DNA of 64,000 nt from Closterium sp. Naga37s-1. Taxonomy: Eukaryota; Streptophyta; Zygnematophyceae; Desmidiales; Closteriaceae. Both the position numbers and the translations under genes were made by a program. The stretch covers positions 4,244,001 to 4,308,000 of the forward strand of contig CANJKZ010000170.1 of the NCBI GenBank assembly GCA_947471745.1. Reading direction: 5' to 3'. The notes below the pieces were generated by a model. That model saw nothing but the letters and a program-made list of their open reading frames with translations, had not been told where the DNA came from and did not search any database. This document shows positions 51,160 through 63,943 of the stretch, in pieces (position 1 is the first letter of the stretch; each line of letters starts with the position of its first letter).

Positions 51160-53082
51160 GTGTGTCCCACGTTGACCCACTCCCCTTGGTTGAGCCGTTT
51201 TGGATTTCCTCCGACACCTCTAGCCCAGCTGAGGGGGGTGACCCAGCTGCTGACGACACGACGGCCACTCGCGCTTGGAGACCCCTCCGAGGTTTCTGCC
51301 TCGACCGTCTTCACCGCCTCTGCAACCAGTCGCAGGAGGTGGCGACATTAGGGTTGCTGACTCTGGGGTTGCTGGTTCTTGGGGTGCTGCGAGTCCTACT
51401 GGTGGTCGGGTTGTGGGTACTCCTGCTGGAGCTTCTGGGAGAGGACGTCAGCGGCAGCCGAGTTGACAGGAGACACTCTCGCCGCAACAGCTTCGTGCGT
51501 GGGCTGTCCGGTGGGGCAGCCCTGGTGGTGGAGCTGGAGGTGCTGGAGCTGGAGGTACTGCTGGAGGTACTGGAGTTGGAGGTGCTGGAGGCACTGGTAC
51601 TAGAGGTACTGACACTAGAGGTGCTACTGGAGGTACTGGAGTTGGAGCTGGAGGCACTGTTACTAGAGGTACTGACACTGGAGGTGCTATTGGAGGTACT
51701 GGAGTTGGAGGTGCTAGAGGCACTGGTACTTGAGGTACTGACACTGGAGGTGCCACTGGAGGTACTGGAGTTGGAGGTGATGGAGGCACTTGTACTAGAG
51801 GTACTGACACTAGAGGTGCTACTGGAGGTACTGGAGGTGGAGGTACAGGAGGTGCTTGTCCTGGAGGTGCTACTGGAGGTACTGGAGTTAGTGGTGCTAG
51901 TCGGCAGGAGTCGCTCTCGCCTCAGCAGCTTCGAAACTAGGCTGTCCGGTGGGGCAGCCCCGGTGGTGGAGCTGGAGGTGCTGGTACTGGGGGTGCTGTT
52001 ACTATTGGCTGGAGGATCTAGGGGTGCGACTACTCATCAGCAGCCGTCTGCGCTCCGTCCCCTTCTCAGTCTCCCGCATGCTGTTACTGAGTTCCCTGTT
52101 CCTAGCATTACTCCCTTGTTACTGTTCCCATCGCCTGACCAGTCTCAACAACAGTTACTGCCTCACTCCCCAGTGCCTGCTCCTGCTCCTTATACTGCGG
52201 TGACAGAGTCCCTCACTGAGAGTAGAGAGCCAGTGTCGCGTCTTGTCACGCCTAACCGTACTCCTCGTACTACCCGTCCTCGTCCTCCACCTGTCCCTAG
52301 CACGCACACCATGGCACTTCGTCCTTCCTCAGTTTGACAGCGTGTTGTCCTGCCGTCGCCTCCTGTGTCTTCTCTTCCTCACGTTCCTGACCCTGAGTCT
52401 GACCTTGTTCATGCTGCCAGTCCGACTGTAACTTGTCTTCTTGCTACGGTTGTGACTGACCCTACTTTTGAGTCTACTGCGACGTCTGCCTTAGTTGCTG
52501 AGCTTGTTGACTTTGCCGCTTTGTGCCACCTCGACTACACTGCGAGTCTTGTTTTTGACTCTGCTTGTCGTCCGTTTGTCGGGAGTGAGCTTGCCCTTGG
52601 CTGTGACGTCCTCGAAGATAGGCAATTTGAGCTAGAGTGCCTAGTGGCCGCTGCACCTCATCTCGCGTCCAGAGTGAGACCCGGATGCACTGGACATCCC
52701 GACCCCGTGCTCTTACGCAGACACGATCACGAGTCCGTACTCCTCTTAGTGGCAGATAGCCATGGACACAGAGGTGGCTTCCAGGAATTCCATATGCACC
52801 TACGTTGAGCCACTTACTCCACCTGGGGCGAACATAGTCGATGGCATGTGGATTTACAGGGTGAAGCGGCCACCGGGTTCTCCGCCTGCCTTCAAGGCAC
52901 ATTACATTGTACAAGGCTTCAGTCAACGTGAGGGGGTCAACTTCTCTTAGACCTTTTCACCCACCCCGAAGATGACCACTCTTTGGGTGTTATTGCACGT
53001 TGCAACATAGCATGACTACGAGCTGCGTCACCCTCGTGGCTTCACTAGGTCATTTCCTGAGGGTAGTGAGTGGAGCCTCTAG
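51160..53082 (+). pseudogene. Element I linker and RT N-terminal part (decayed)
   Basis: The Gly/Thr-rich linker is encoded by a 51500-51900 minisatellite (ggaggtactgg units). A domain follows that matches sisters (VTDPTFESTATSALVAELVD, LEDRQFELECL), then RT start WIYRVKRPPGSPPAFKAHYI and FSQREGVNFS. A deletion removes the sister segment HSLDFSTAFLQG with the first catalytic Asp: the text jumps from HDYELR to HPRGFTRSFPEGSEWSL. It is cut at 53082 by element J. Confidence 0.8.
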
Positions 53083-53918
53083 TGTTGGTGTAACCCTACG
53101 GTTTGCACTCGGCTTGTTGTCCGTGTGCGTGCATACGTGTGTGCATGGAATGGTATGAAAGGCATGGGATAATATATATTTCATGCTTATAATAGTGTGT
53201 GTATGATGGGTCATGATGTCGAGTGTGTGTGTGTCGAGTCAATAGCGAGTTATTGCTAGTCGCGTGTTACGCGGTCATTTGTGTGTCCCGCGCGGTTTTT
53301 ATTTTGTCGTGTGTCTCGTGCGCGGTTTCTATTTTGTCCTGTGTCGAACGTTCGGCGTGTCACAGGTGTGTGCAGCAGACCCATCAAGAACTCAAGGATG
53401 AGTTTGTGATGAAGAACCAGAGCCTTGGTGTCAAGATTCAAGTGATCACGAAGCCCGCGAAAAGGGTACACCTCAAGATGATGAAGATAGTTACATTACT
53501 TTGTGGAGTGTAAAATTTCACTTGGTGTAGACCCCAGTGAAAGGTAGTTTTGAGACCCTTCGTGGTTGGGGACAGTGTGGAACTGTTCCACATCACTATA
53601 CCTCGGCTCTTGGGGCTTGTAGGAGCTGGGAGTCATTCCCAACTCGTAACTCTTCCTAACTCTTCCTAGTATCTAAGACTATAGTGGCTGCCATAGTGCG
53701 GTTCGTTCAAACCGACGCTGTGTCGTCAACACTTGGTGAAATCGTGCGACCTAAATTGCCTACTATAGGCAACTTCAAGACGCTCCAGATCCAAGTTGAA
53801 TCAGGTCATTTGAAGCTATGACCATAACGCTATGAACGTTTAAAACCGCTGTGCAGAAATCCGACTGTTCACTCTATCTTTCGTTTTAGGCACATTGGAG
53901 CCTATTGTAACTATAACA
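53083..53918 (+). repeat. 5' LTR of element J
   Basis: 836 bp. It aligns along its length with 58662-59470, with scattered substitutions and small indels. Confidence 0.85.
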
Positions 53919-53952
53919 AGTGGTATCAGAGCCCCTTGAAGCAGTTTCTACA

Positions 53953-56900
53953 ATGGCTGGACCTGAGGAAAGGGGTGGCAGAGGTGCTGGTGGCAGTGGA
54001 GAAGCCCAAGCTCAAGGCCAACCCTGTGACTCAGCCATGGCGCCCGTGCAACCAAGTGTTGGCCCATCTAGGGATGAGCCTAGAGTGTTTGGCCTTGACA
54101 AGTTCAACAGTGACAACTTTGCTGAGTGGTCCTTCAGAATGGAGAACGTATTTGACCACTATGACCTGCTGGAGGTGATGGAAGGAACGCATAAGCGCCC
54201 CGAGAACGATCCGGAGAAGAGCCCACGGGTGCGGAAGAGCGCATAAGGCTACCTCCTACTTGGGCAAGCGTTGGGGAGCAGCCAAATCCGTCACATCAAG
54301 CCATTCCAGCGTGAACCAGAGAAGGGACCAAAGACATGGGCTGCACTGAAGGGTATACACGCTCCTGCAACAGCGGCGGTAGCGGTGATGTTGGAACGGC
54401 AAATGGCGACACTACGAATTGAGGAGGATGAAGCGGTTGAAGAAGGGGTGCAGAAATTCTTCGACTTGTTGACGCGGCTTGAAGGAGCTGATTTGAACTA
54501 CAGTGAGCTCCAAAAGAAGACCAAGTTGCTGGCCCTACTCCCGGAATCGTGGTCCTCGCTCATCATCAACTTGAACCGTGATCTGCCCCGTCTCTCGCTT
54601 GAAGGCGTGAAGCGCGCGATACTTCAAGAGGACTTCCGCCGCCGTGAGTTGGCTAGTGCGGATGGCGCTGGGGCAGCGAGCGTCGGCCGTGGATATGGCC
54701 GAGGAAGAGGCAGAGGACGAGGGGAAGGAAGGTTTGGTGGCAGCAACTTCAGTGGAGGCTGCGGAAGTGGCGGTTACGGCAGCAACGACAAGAGCTACGG
54801 ACACGGTCGCGGCCGATTCGACGGCGACTGTCACTATTGTCACAAGAGCGGACATATGTGGCGCGATTGCTTCAAACTCCCAGATGGATGGACCCCTGCT
54901 CAAGGCCAGGAGGGTAGAGGAGCCGGAGGAGGGAGAGGAAGAGGCCGTGGAGGCCGTGGCGGTCGCGGAAGTGGAGCTGCAAACATGAAGAGCGAAGATA
55001 GCGACAAGGACCCGAGCGGCGATCGGTACCCGGGTCAATTCTACTTTGTGTCAACGCAAGCACCGGCTGCACCAGAGAAGGATGAAGACTTTGAAGAGCC
55101 TGCAGCTGTGGGAAAGGTGACCCTACACCCTCAGGACTATTGGGTGATCGATAGCGGCACTACCTATACCATGACACCTCGTGCGGACTTGCTCACCGAA
55201 CTTGAACCGTCACCGGTGAAGCATGTCACATCAGCTTTGGGGCAGCGAGCAGAGGTGAAAGGCATGGGCAAGGCCATGTTCAAGGGTGCTGATGGAAAGA
55301 TGGTGGGCCTCAAGAACGTGCTTTGGGTGCCCAGCCTTGCTGCGAACCTGATTTCCATGCGGCGATTGGCAAAGGCCGGCATGGACACGAACTCCAAAGG
55401 AGCTAAGACTTACACTGCAAGGATTGGCGACCGGATTCTATGGGACCTTCACGAAGATAGGGATGTCTACAATGAGATGTGGCAGATCCCTGTGGTCCCC
55501 ATGCCTAAGGAGAGGCAAGTGGCAGCAAGCGTCAGCACCAAGGGTGAAGCGGTTGGTAGCGGCGATGGCGCGAACGGTTGCGCTAAGGAGAATGAGTCCA
55601 AGAAGTGGAATCTTGGAGGGACCAGCAAGCAGCGTGAACCTAAGGAGAGTGGTGCAGCAGCCAAGGAGCAGCAAAAGGGTGAGGAGAACCCCAAGGCAGC
55701 AGCGGAGGAGGACTACGGAGAAAGCATGTGGGGCGCTATTGCGAGCGCGGCATTCTCCAATCGGACTTCGGCTACGGGGGAGTGTGATTGGCTCACCTTG
55801 CATCGGCGCATGGGGCATATGGCCCTGCCTATCTTGCAGCAGCTAGTGAAGAATGAGATGGTTGCTGGCATACGTGTGAAGGGGGAGCCCGATGAGGTGC
55901 TTGGCTGCCCGACGTGCATTCAAGCCAAGTTCACCCGGTTTCCGTTCCCTAGTTCGGAAGCAACGGCAAAGGCACCACTTGATGAGGTGGTGATGGACGT
56001 GGTGGGCCCCCTGAAGCTTGGGGCTGCTGGAGCTGAATATTTTCTCACCATTGTGGATTTCTACACCCGCATGACCTGGGTGTACGTGCTGTCCAAGAAG
56101 AGCGACGTGGCTGAAACGATGAAGACCGATTGGTTGCCGATGGTCGAGCGGCAACAAGACCGGCTAGTCAAGTCAATCCGCACCGATCGAGGGGGAGAGT
56201 TCCTGAGCAAGGAGTTCGGATTGTGGCTGAAGAAGAATGGGATAAGGCACTCCCTTACCATGCCATACTCCCCTGCAATGAACGGCACTGCCGAGCGAGC
56301 GAACCGGACAATCACCGAGACGGCACACGGGTTGCTCATTGAAGCCGGGCTACCCGACTATTTCTGGCCTGATGCGGTGCGGAGTGCATGTGTGGCCAAG
56401 AACAGAGCCCTGACTCATGTGGGAACAGACAAATGGGTGTTCGGGTGCATATGCATGGCGCTCGTGCCTAAGCATCTTCGGCACAACAAGCTTGGTGCCA
56501 AGGCGATATGGGCTGTGCACTTGGGCATGGCTCAAAACAGCAAGGGATGGCTTCTTTGGGACTGATTCAGCAAGAAATTCCTGGTGAGCAGGGACTGCAA
56601 GTTCATGGAGAAATTCATGTACAAGGATTGGAAGGCGGAGAATGAGGCGAAGTTAGGCGTGCGGTTTGGGAAGGTGAAGAGTTCCGGCTTGGAGCATGTG
56701 GAGCTGCCTTTGGAGTTGAGCAGCGGCAGCACCACCACAAGGCAATCCTCCCTTGTGAATGGGGGAGAGGAGGCCAAGGATGCAGAGGAAGAAGAGGAGG
56801 AGGTGCAGCAAATGAGCGAGCGTGCACCGACACTTCCTTCCCGCACTACGAGCGCTCCACAGATCCGTGCTACACCGCAGCAACGCCAAGGCCTTCAAGT

Positions 56901-58621
56901 CCCTGCAGCCAAGGAGGAAGGAAGGGGGAAGAGGAGAGTTCAACCCCCTAACAGGCTGACCTATGATGCGCCAGGGAAGCCGGGCAAGACGGCCCTGACC
57001 GGAGTGGCAATGATGGTCGGAGACGACGAGGAGAGTGACTACGAGGAGTGTGCCTTCGCGTTCTTCTCTCTGGTGGAAATACCGGGAGAACCAGCAACTC
57101 TCAAGGAGGCCTTGGAGAGTAGTGATGTTGAGGAGTGGAAGAAGGCCATGGAGAGTGAGCTGAAGAGCATATAGGAGAATGACACGTTTGAATTGCTGGA
57201 GCTACCGGAGGGGCGTACGGCGATTACGTCCAAATGGCTCTTCAAGATCAAGTCGGACGCCGATGGCACGATCGAGCGCTACAAGTCTAGGCTTGTGGCC
57301 AAGGGGTACCAGCAGAAGGAGAAGGTGGACTTCAAGGAGCTGTTTGCGCGTGGTGAAGCCGACGACGCTGCGAACCCTATTCGCGGGAGCCGCCATCAAA
57401 GGATGGGTGGCGAAGCAGATGGACATCGTAACGGCATTCCTCAACGGCGTCCTAGAGGAAGAGATTTTTATGTCGCAGCCAAAGGGATTTGACGATGGTA
57501 GCGGCAGAGTGTGGAAGTTGAAGAAGGCCCTCTGTGGGCTGAAACAGGCCCCTAGGCAATGGTACATGAAGTTGCGCGAAGTGTTGGAGGGGATCGGCTT
57601 TACTCCCTCAACGGGCGATCACTCCCTGTTCATGCTTCGCAGAGGAGCTCTATTGTGGTGTACGTGGACGACATCTTGATCTTCTCACCCTCCTCTGATC
57701 TTGTGAAGGAGGTGATGCTGAAGGCTCAAGACAATTTCAAGTGCAAGTCCCTTGGTGACGTGAACTTCTACCTCGGGCTTCATATCGAGCGTGACGCAGA
57801 GAAGCGGTGCATGCGGGTGCACCAACGGAAGTACCTGGAGGCCTTGGCTGCCAACTTTGGGCAGAGTGAAGGTCATGTGGCTACTCCCTTTCCCTCTGGG
57901 TTCAAGTGTGTGTGGGGACCAGAGGAGGAGAGTGTTGGAGAAGAGGAGAGGCGCCGTTTTCAGTGTTGGTGGGCAGTCTCATGTATGCGGCGGTAAACAC
58001 TCGGCCGGACGTGGCCTTTGCTACCGGGCAGCTGGCTAGGGTTGTGCAATGCCCCAATGATGAGCAGGTAGCAGCTGGAGTGAGGGTGGCCAAGTATCTT
58101 GGCCAGACACCGGCCGTTGGGCTGCAATATTCGGGCGGCGGCGCAAAGGCGTCAAAAGGGCGCGGATGGTGTAGAACCCGGGCGTTTGTTCCTTACCGCC
58201 TACTCGGATGCTTCATATGCATCTGAACCAGAGGACATGACAAGTGTTGGAGGGTTCATTTGCTGTGTTGGTGGAGGCCGAACTGCTTGGGAGAGGAAGA
58301 AGCAGGTGGACCAAGCATTGAGCTCGGTAGAGTCCGAGTACATGGCACTCTTCCGTGCCGTACGGGAGATTGTGTGGCAGCGGCGTTTGTTGGCTGAATT
58401 GAGGGAGGAGCAGCAAGGACCTACCCCACTCTACTATGATAGTCAAGGTGCCATTTCTCTTGCTAAGAACCTTGTGTTGCATGGCCTCACGAAGCATATG
58501 AGGGTGAAGTTGAGTTGCGCTACGTGAAGACGACGGGGCAGCCAGCAGACATGATGACCAAGAGGCTGGTGGAGCAGCAAAATTGGAAGTGTTGCAAGCT
58601 GGCTGGGATGGCTCTGAACTG
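53953..58621 (+). pseudogene. Element J Gag-Pol polyprotein (stops and frameshifts)
   Basis: Starts MAGPEERGGRGAGG. Gag includes FGLDKFNSDNFAEWSFRMEN and a standard zinc knuckle CHYCHKSGHMWRDC near 54830. Protease has VIDSGTTYTM. Integrase has the zinc site (LHRRMGHM, CPTC), VMDVVGPL, IRTDRGGEFLS and NGTAERANR. RT has MDIVTAFLNGVLEEEIFMSQ and VVYVDDILIF. RNase H has TAYSDASYA and SVESEYMAL. TAA at 54244, TGA at 56563 and TAG at 57172 interrupt the main frame, and paired frameshifts lie near 57350-57650, 57960-58100 and 58505. This copy is dead. Confidence 0.88.
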
Positions 58622-58661
58622 AGAGCAACAGTTCCTAAGGCCAACAACCCGAGAGGGAGTT

Positions 58662-59470
58662 TGTTGGTGCAACCCTACGGTTTGCACTCGGCTTGTTGTC
58701 CGTGTGCGTGCATGCGTGTGTGCATGGAATGGTATGAGGGCATTGGATAATATATATTTCATGCTTATAATAGTGTGTGTATGATGGGTCATGATGTCGA
58801 GTGTGTGTGTGTCAAGTCAATAGCGAGTTATCGCTAGTCGCGTGTTACGCGGTCATTTGTGTGTCCCGCGCGGTTTCTATTTGTCCTGTGTCGAACGTTC
58901 GGCGTATCGCATGTGTGTATAGCAGACCCATCAAGAACTCAAAGATGAGTTTGTGATGAAGAACCAGAGCCTTGGTGTCAAGATTCAAGTGATCGCGAAG
59001 CCCGCGAAAAGGGTACACCTCAAGATATTGAAGATAGTTACATTACTTTGTCGAGTGTAACATTTCACTTGGTGTAGGCCCTAGTGAAGGGTAGTTTCGA
59101 GACCCTTCGTGGTTGGGGACAGTGTGGCACTGTTCCACAGCACTGTACCTTGGCTCTTGGGGTTTGTAGGAGCTGGGAGTCATTCCCAACTCGTAACTCT
59201 TCCTAACTCTTCCTATCTTGTGTTCTAAGACTACAGTGGCTGCCATAGTGCCGTTCGTTCAAACCGACGCTGTGTCGTCAATACTTGGTGAAATCGTGCG
59301 ACCTAATTTGCCTGTTGTAGGCAGATGTAAGACGCTCCAGGTTCAAGTTGAGTCAGGTCATTTGAAGCTGTGACCAGAACGCTATGAATCTTTAAAGCTG
59401 CTGTGCAGAAATCCGACTGTGCACTCTATCTTTCGTTTTAGGCACATTGGAGCCTATTGTGACTATAGCA
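58662..59470 (+). repeat. 3' LTR of element J
   Basis: Preceded by a purine-rich tract (gagagggagttt) at about 58650-58661. 809 bp; shorter than the 5' LTR by small deletions. Confidence 0.85.
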
Positions 59471-59475
59471 TCTGG

Positions 59476-59766
59476 CGGCCAGTTTATGGTCTACGTAAGG
59501 CGCCCTGTGAGTGGTACGACACACTGAGGACTACGCTTGCGACTCTTGGTTTCGCTCCCTTGACGGCTGATCATTCGCTGTTTCTACGCACAGACACTTC
59601 ATCCTTTCTACGTCCTCATGTACGTCGACGACTTGGTTTTTGCTACTGCTGACACTGAGGCACTGGCCCTAGTGAAGGCGGAGCTGTAAGAGAGACACAC
59701 TTGCACTGACCTGGGTGAGCTGCGGAGCTATCTTGGCTTGCAGATCACCTAGGACAGAGCATGGCG
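59476..59766 (+). pseudogene. Element I RT, continuation right of element J
   Basis: Resumes RRPVYGLRKAPCEWYDTLRT, then FAPLTADHSLFLRTD, then in another frame FYVLMYVDDLVFATADTEAL and LGELRSYLGLQIT. YVDD is kept. Stops near 59688 and 59752 are present. It is cut at 59766 by element K. Confidence 0.8.
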
Positions 59767-59903
59767 TGTTATGATATGAAACTCAATGAATTGATAGAAA
59801 ATGTGAAGTACAATTTTAGATATAGCAAACCCTAATCATGCAAGCAAGTAGAAATGTAACACCTAGACTAACCTAAACAGCACATATAAAATATATTTTG
59901 AGA
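59767..59903 (-). repeat. 3' LTR of element K
   Basis: 137 bp, assigned from the polypurine boundary and the tgtta start. Its partner is outside the window. It is more AT-rich than the LTRs of A-E. Confidence 0.65.
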
Positions 59904-60313
59904 CACCCCCATAGTTTAGGTGATAGTAATCCTGTGGAAAAAACAACACATATCTCAGGGTGGGTCTCAAGGACACACACAGTGTGAGAGCAAGCAAGGG
60001 TCACATGACCAGTCAGCAAGAACAAGCAAGGGTCACAAGACCAGTCCACAAGAACAAGACAAATCTTAGGCTGGAGCTCAAAGTTACCACACACTCCGAG
60101 AGCAAGCAAAAGGGCCACAAGGCCAGTCCACATGCAGGTATATAGCAAATATAATGAGATGCAAGAGTACAAGACAAGAAGGACAAAGCATCTCTATGTA
60201 AGCAAGTGAGGATGGGCCGGCACAAGGCCAAGCTGGGTGCAGAAACGCTGGTGGTTACAAGGCGGCAACGTCTTGGTGAAGATATATGCAGTGTTGGCCT
60301 CAGAGACCACATG

Positions 60314-61307
60314 TCATACGAGTGCCTGGCCACGCTGTTGCAACTCACGCAGAAGGAAGTAACGAAGATGGATGTGCTTCGCCTTCCCAACCAGTCGGGG
60401 CTCCTCACACAATAGGACAGCAGACCTGTTGTCGGCGAACAAGACTGCGGGAGAGCGAGGCCGCTCACCAAGGTCGGTGAGAAGGGAAGATAGCTGGCGA
60501 AGCTCCTGAGCGGCCATGGCCGCAGTGTACACCTCTACGTCACAGCTGGAACTGGCGAGGGACGACGCCCGAGTCGACCGCCACAAAACAGCACCTGCCC
60601 CGAGGCTAAAGGAGTACCCCTATGTAGACCGACACGTCTCCGCGTCGTCGGCCCACGACGAGTCAGAGTAACCTGTGAGTGTAATTGGCTGCTTCTTTCC
60701 AAGGACAAGTCCCATGCCTAATGTACTCACCACATACTTTGCCACCCTCTTAGCAGCGTACCAGTGAGAAGTTCGGTGTCTCCCAGGCGCAACAAAGCAC
60801 GCAAGGACGCTAAGAGGGTAAGCTAGGTCGGGGCGAGTACAGGTCATCAGGTACATGAGACAACCCACCAGCTCTAGATATGGACCACTGGACTCAAATG
60901 ACTTGTCCGAAAGTGGAGCCGTCAGCCCATGATCCACACCTAGAGGGGTGAGCTGTACCTTAGAGAACGGGAAGCGAAACCGCGTGAGGATCTGCTCGAC
61001 TATATGCGACTGAGTCAGCATAATAGTGCGAGCTGTCCTGTCCCTAGTGATCTGCAGGCCAAGGTAGTGCAGCAGCTCACCAAGGTCAGTGCAAGTGTGT
61101 CTCCTCTGCAGTTCCTCCTTCACGGAGGCCAGCGCATATCCGTCGGGAGTAGCAAACACCAGGTCGTTAACGTAGACCAGGACAAAGAACGAGGTCGAGC
61201 CACGGCGAACGAATAGTGACGGGTCTGCAGACGACGGAAAGAAGTCAAGCACTACAAGGGTCAAGCGAAGTGTATCGTGCCACTCACGTGGAGCATAACA
61301 CAGGCCG
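60314..61307 (-). pseudogene. Element K RT and RNase H remnant
   Basis: Minus-strand text runs from APREWHDTLR (edge at element L) through SSADPSLFVRRGSTSFFVLV, YVNDLVFATPDGYAL, GELLHYLGLQITRDRTARTI and LVGCLMYLMTCTRPDLAYPL to RNase H (GYSDSSWADD, SSCDVEVYTAAMAAQEL, FADNRSAVLL). The RT box reads YVND where YVDD is expected. A TAG near 60620 and missing C-terminal sequence make it inactive. It is a diverged relative of A-E. Confidence 0.82.
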
Positions 61308-62044
61308 TGTTAGGGACTAAGGACGGAGTCTACGAAGATAAGGTGCCTAAATTTCTCAAATCGTTGGCTTAGAATCCTGGACAGAATTGTCGACTTCACA
61401 AGAAACGTCGTCGACGAAGAGTTCACTGTTAAAACTTCACCAAACACGGATATGTTATAGCCCTATTCCGTGGCTACAATTTCCAATTTGAATCGTATCA
61501 ATAGGTGAAGTAAAACTTGAGTTATGAATTTCGGCGCACTAGGGGGTATGCTGCCATAGCAACTTAACTCAATCACAATTGTTTCACAAGATTCATACAA
61601 GAAAGTTAGAGTAGCTAGAAACCAGATAGGAGGGGATGAGGAGGACGGGAGGGAAGGTCCCCAAGGAGTCCCCAACCAAGGAGTACCCAACCCTAAACCC
61701 CATAAGCACATCAAATCCCCTCCCTATAGCAACCCCATTTTTACTTTTGTCATTTTCCCAACCTCCACAATCCACCTCACCCAAGTTGGCCACACTTACC
61801 AACCCAATTTGGTTTCTCCCAACCACCTGGCAGCATCTACAGTGATGGGGACGAATTTCTTAACCCCCAAAAGTCTGTACCCCATATAAAGTCACTTCAC
61901 AACTTCCCAAAGTCGTCGCATCCCAATTAAAACTTTGAACGAACATAACTTCGTCGTTCTTGCTCCGATCGCGACGATTCTTGGTTTGTCGGAAAGCTCT
62001 TGAGCAGTGGAGGCACTTCAGATATCTGCTCAAGCCAAATAACA
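61308..62044 (-). repeat. 3' LTR of element L
   Basis: 737 bp with tgtta/taaca ends. AT-richer than the interior. Its partner is outside the window, so the edges rest on the terminal motif and the flanking Pol sequences. Confidence 0.65.
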
Positions 62045-62277
62045 TTCATACACACTCAGAGAATCCAAACCAGACAAAACACAAATTCTTGCACACGCTC
62101 ACACCACACATGCAACGCACGAACAAATGATGGGAGGCAGACAGACGTGAATGCACATGATTGCATCACACAACAAACTCCCCCTCTGGCTGCCAACCAT
62201 CATCCCACATGCCATAGCTCAATCATGCACCCTCAATGCACACTCCTCCCAGCAAGCTTCATGCCCTTCCAATGCTC

Positions 62278-63943
62278 AGATTCAGCCAGGCGCTTGGTGA
62301 GAATGTCAGCCGCCTGCTGATGGGTCTTCACAATCTCCAGCCGCACCTCCTTGCCCAGGAGCCTCCTCACCTAGTGCCACTTGGGCCTGATGTGCTTCGT
62401 CAGCCCATGAAGGCAAGCATTCTTGGCTAGCTTCACTGCCGACTCATTATCACAGAACATCTCAGTCGGCTCCTTCTGGCACACTCCGATCTCCTCCAAC
62501 AAACGCCTCAGCCACACTACCTCCTTTGCCCCATGATGCAGGGCCATGTAGTTTGTCTCACACGAGGACTGCCCCACCTCGTTCTACTTCTTGCTGCGCC
62601 AGCTCACTGCACCACCTCCAAACAGGCACACATAGCCTCCAATGCTGGTGCCATCCGCCTTCACATAGTTGAAGCTAGCGTTAGTGTAGCAGGTCAGGAG
62701 CATCTTCCCCTTGCTCACAGCACTGTACTCCAAACCCACAGATGCTGCCTTTGCCTCACAGCACTGTACTCCAAACCCCACTGCTGCCTTTGCCTCACAG
62801 CACTGTACTCCAAACCCACAGATGCTGTAGCGCTCACATAGCGGACCAACGTCTTGGCCGCTTCCAGCTGCTCATGACTGGGGCGTGGAACCACACTGGC
62901 AAGCCTGGATGTAGCAAAGGCAATGTCAGGCCGCGTGTGGTTAGCCGCATAATTGAGTGCCCCACCATGGAATGAAACAGCTTTTTGTCACTCTCACCCA
63001 CCACCTCCTCATCAGCACAGGGCTCCACAGTGAACCCCGAAGGCAGTTGTGTTGCTGGCTTTCCTCCATCCTGCAGCCCATACTTCTCGACCAGCCCCTC
63101 ACAGTGTTTCCTCTGGTGCAACCTCAACACTCCCTTATCAAGGTCCCTCTTCACATGCATCCCCATATAGTATTTCACATCCCCCATCTTGGAGCACTTA
63201 AACTGCATCTCCAGCATCTCCTCCACACGGTCAATCATTGCACACGACTCACAGAAAAGCAAGATGTCGTCCACACACACCAGGAGCATGAGAAAATGCT
63301 CCTTCTCTTGCAGCAAGAACAGGCTGTGGTCACACTCAATATTCTTGAACCCCCCAGCCAGCAGTGTCTCCTCTAGCGTGTGGTACCATGCGCGAGGAGC
63401 CTGCTTCAGGCCATAGATGGCCTTCTTCAGCCTGCACACCCTGCCGCTCCCATCATCCAATCCCTTAAGCTGCAGCATGTATAGCCCCTCCAGAATGATC
63501 CCGTTGAGGAAGGCGGTGGTAATGTCTATCTGCTTCACCCGCCATCCACGGTTTGCTACCATTGCAAATGACACCCGCAATGTTGTGCCTTTCCCCACAA
63601 GAGCAAAAATCTCGTCAAAGTCCTTCCCCTTTGTCTGCTGAAACCCCTTTGCCACAATCCTTTACTTGTAGCGGGTCAGCTCCCCATCAGGTCCGTACTT
63701 GTGCTTGAAGATTAGCTTGGAAGAAATGGCCTTCTTCCCAGGAGGCAGCTCACACAGCTCCCACGTCTCGTTCTCCAGCACAGAATCATACTCCTCCTTC
63801 ACACTCTGCTTCCACTTTTCAGCATCGGGCCCGCTCAATGCCTCAGCTAGCGTCTTGGGCTCAGGGACGGCTGCCCAGTAGCAGTGTGCTATCTCTTCCT
63901 CATCACACTGCTCAGCCACACTCCCAGCCCTTACCACCTTTGG
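62278..63943 (-). pseudogene. Element L RT and RNase H (decayed)
   Basis: Minus-strand text: EPKTLAEALSGPDAEKWKQS, then a TAA at 63662, VAKGFQQTKGKDFDEIFALV, VKQIDITTAFLNGIILEGLY, LLVCVDDILLF (CVDD box, Asp pair kept) and VHQRK-type RLHQRKHCEGLVEKYGL. A one-base shift near 62970 follows MVG. RNase H continues as CYTNASFNYVKADGT and SSCETNYMALHHGAKEVVW, with a TAG after SKK. It is nearer to element J than to A-E. Confidence 0.82.
62711..62826. repeat. Triplicated 39-40 bp segment within element L RNase H
   Basis: Three tandem copies containing cacagcactgtactccaaac start at about 62711, 62751 and 62790. It is an internal expansion of the codons for the EYSAV segment. Confidence 0.8.

Larger units (their letters stand above)
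53083..59470 (+). mobile_element. Copia element J (second lineage), inserted in element I
   Basis: LTRs at 53083-53918 (836 bp) and 58662-59470 (809 bp), starting tgttggtg and ending tataaca or tatagca. TSD tctag (53078-53082) versus tctgg (59471-59475) differs by one base, a CTGG-to-CTAG change. Initiator-Met primer site tggtatcagagccccttgaa at 53921. Gag-Pol differs clearly from A-E. Confidence 0.88.
59767..61307 (-). mobile_element. Copia element K (3' part only), inserted in element I
   Basis: 3' LTR at 59767-59903 (tgttatgat...tttgaga), then the family polypurine block in shortened form (59904-59925) and Pol. The 5' remainder is displaced past the window by element L. The TSD mate cannot be seen. 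Confidence 0.75.
61308..63943 (-). mobile_element. Copia element L (3' part only), inserted in element K
   Basis: 3' LTR 61308-62044 (737 bp, tgttagggac...caaataaca), polypurine tract near 62178-62196 (ccagagggggagtttg on the minus strand), then RNase H and RT. Its upstream part is interrupted at 63944 by a J-family LTR. Confidence 0.75.
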
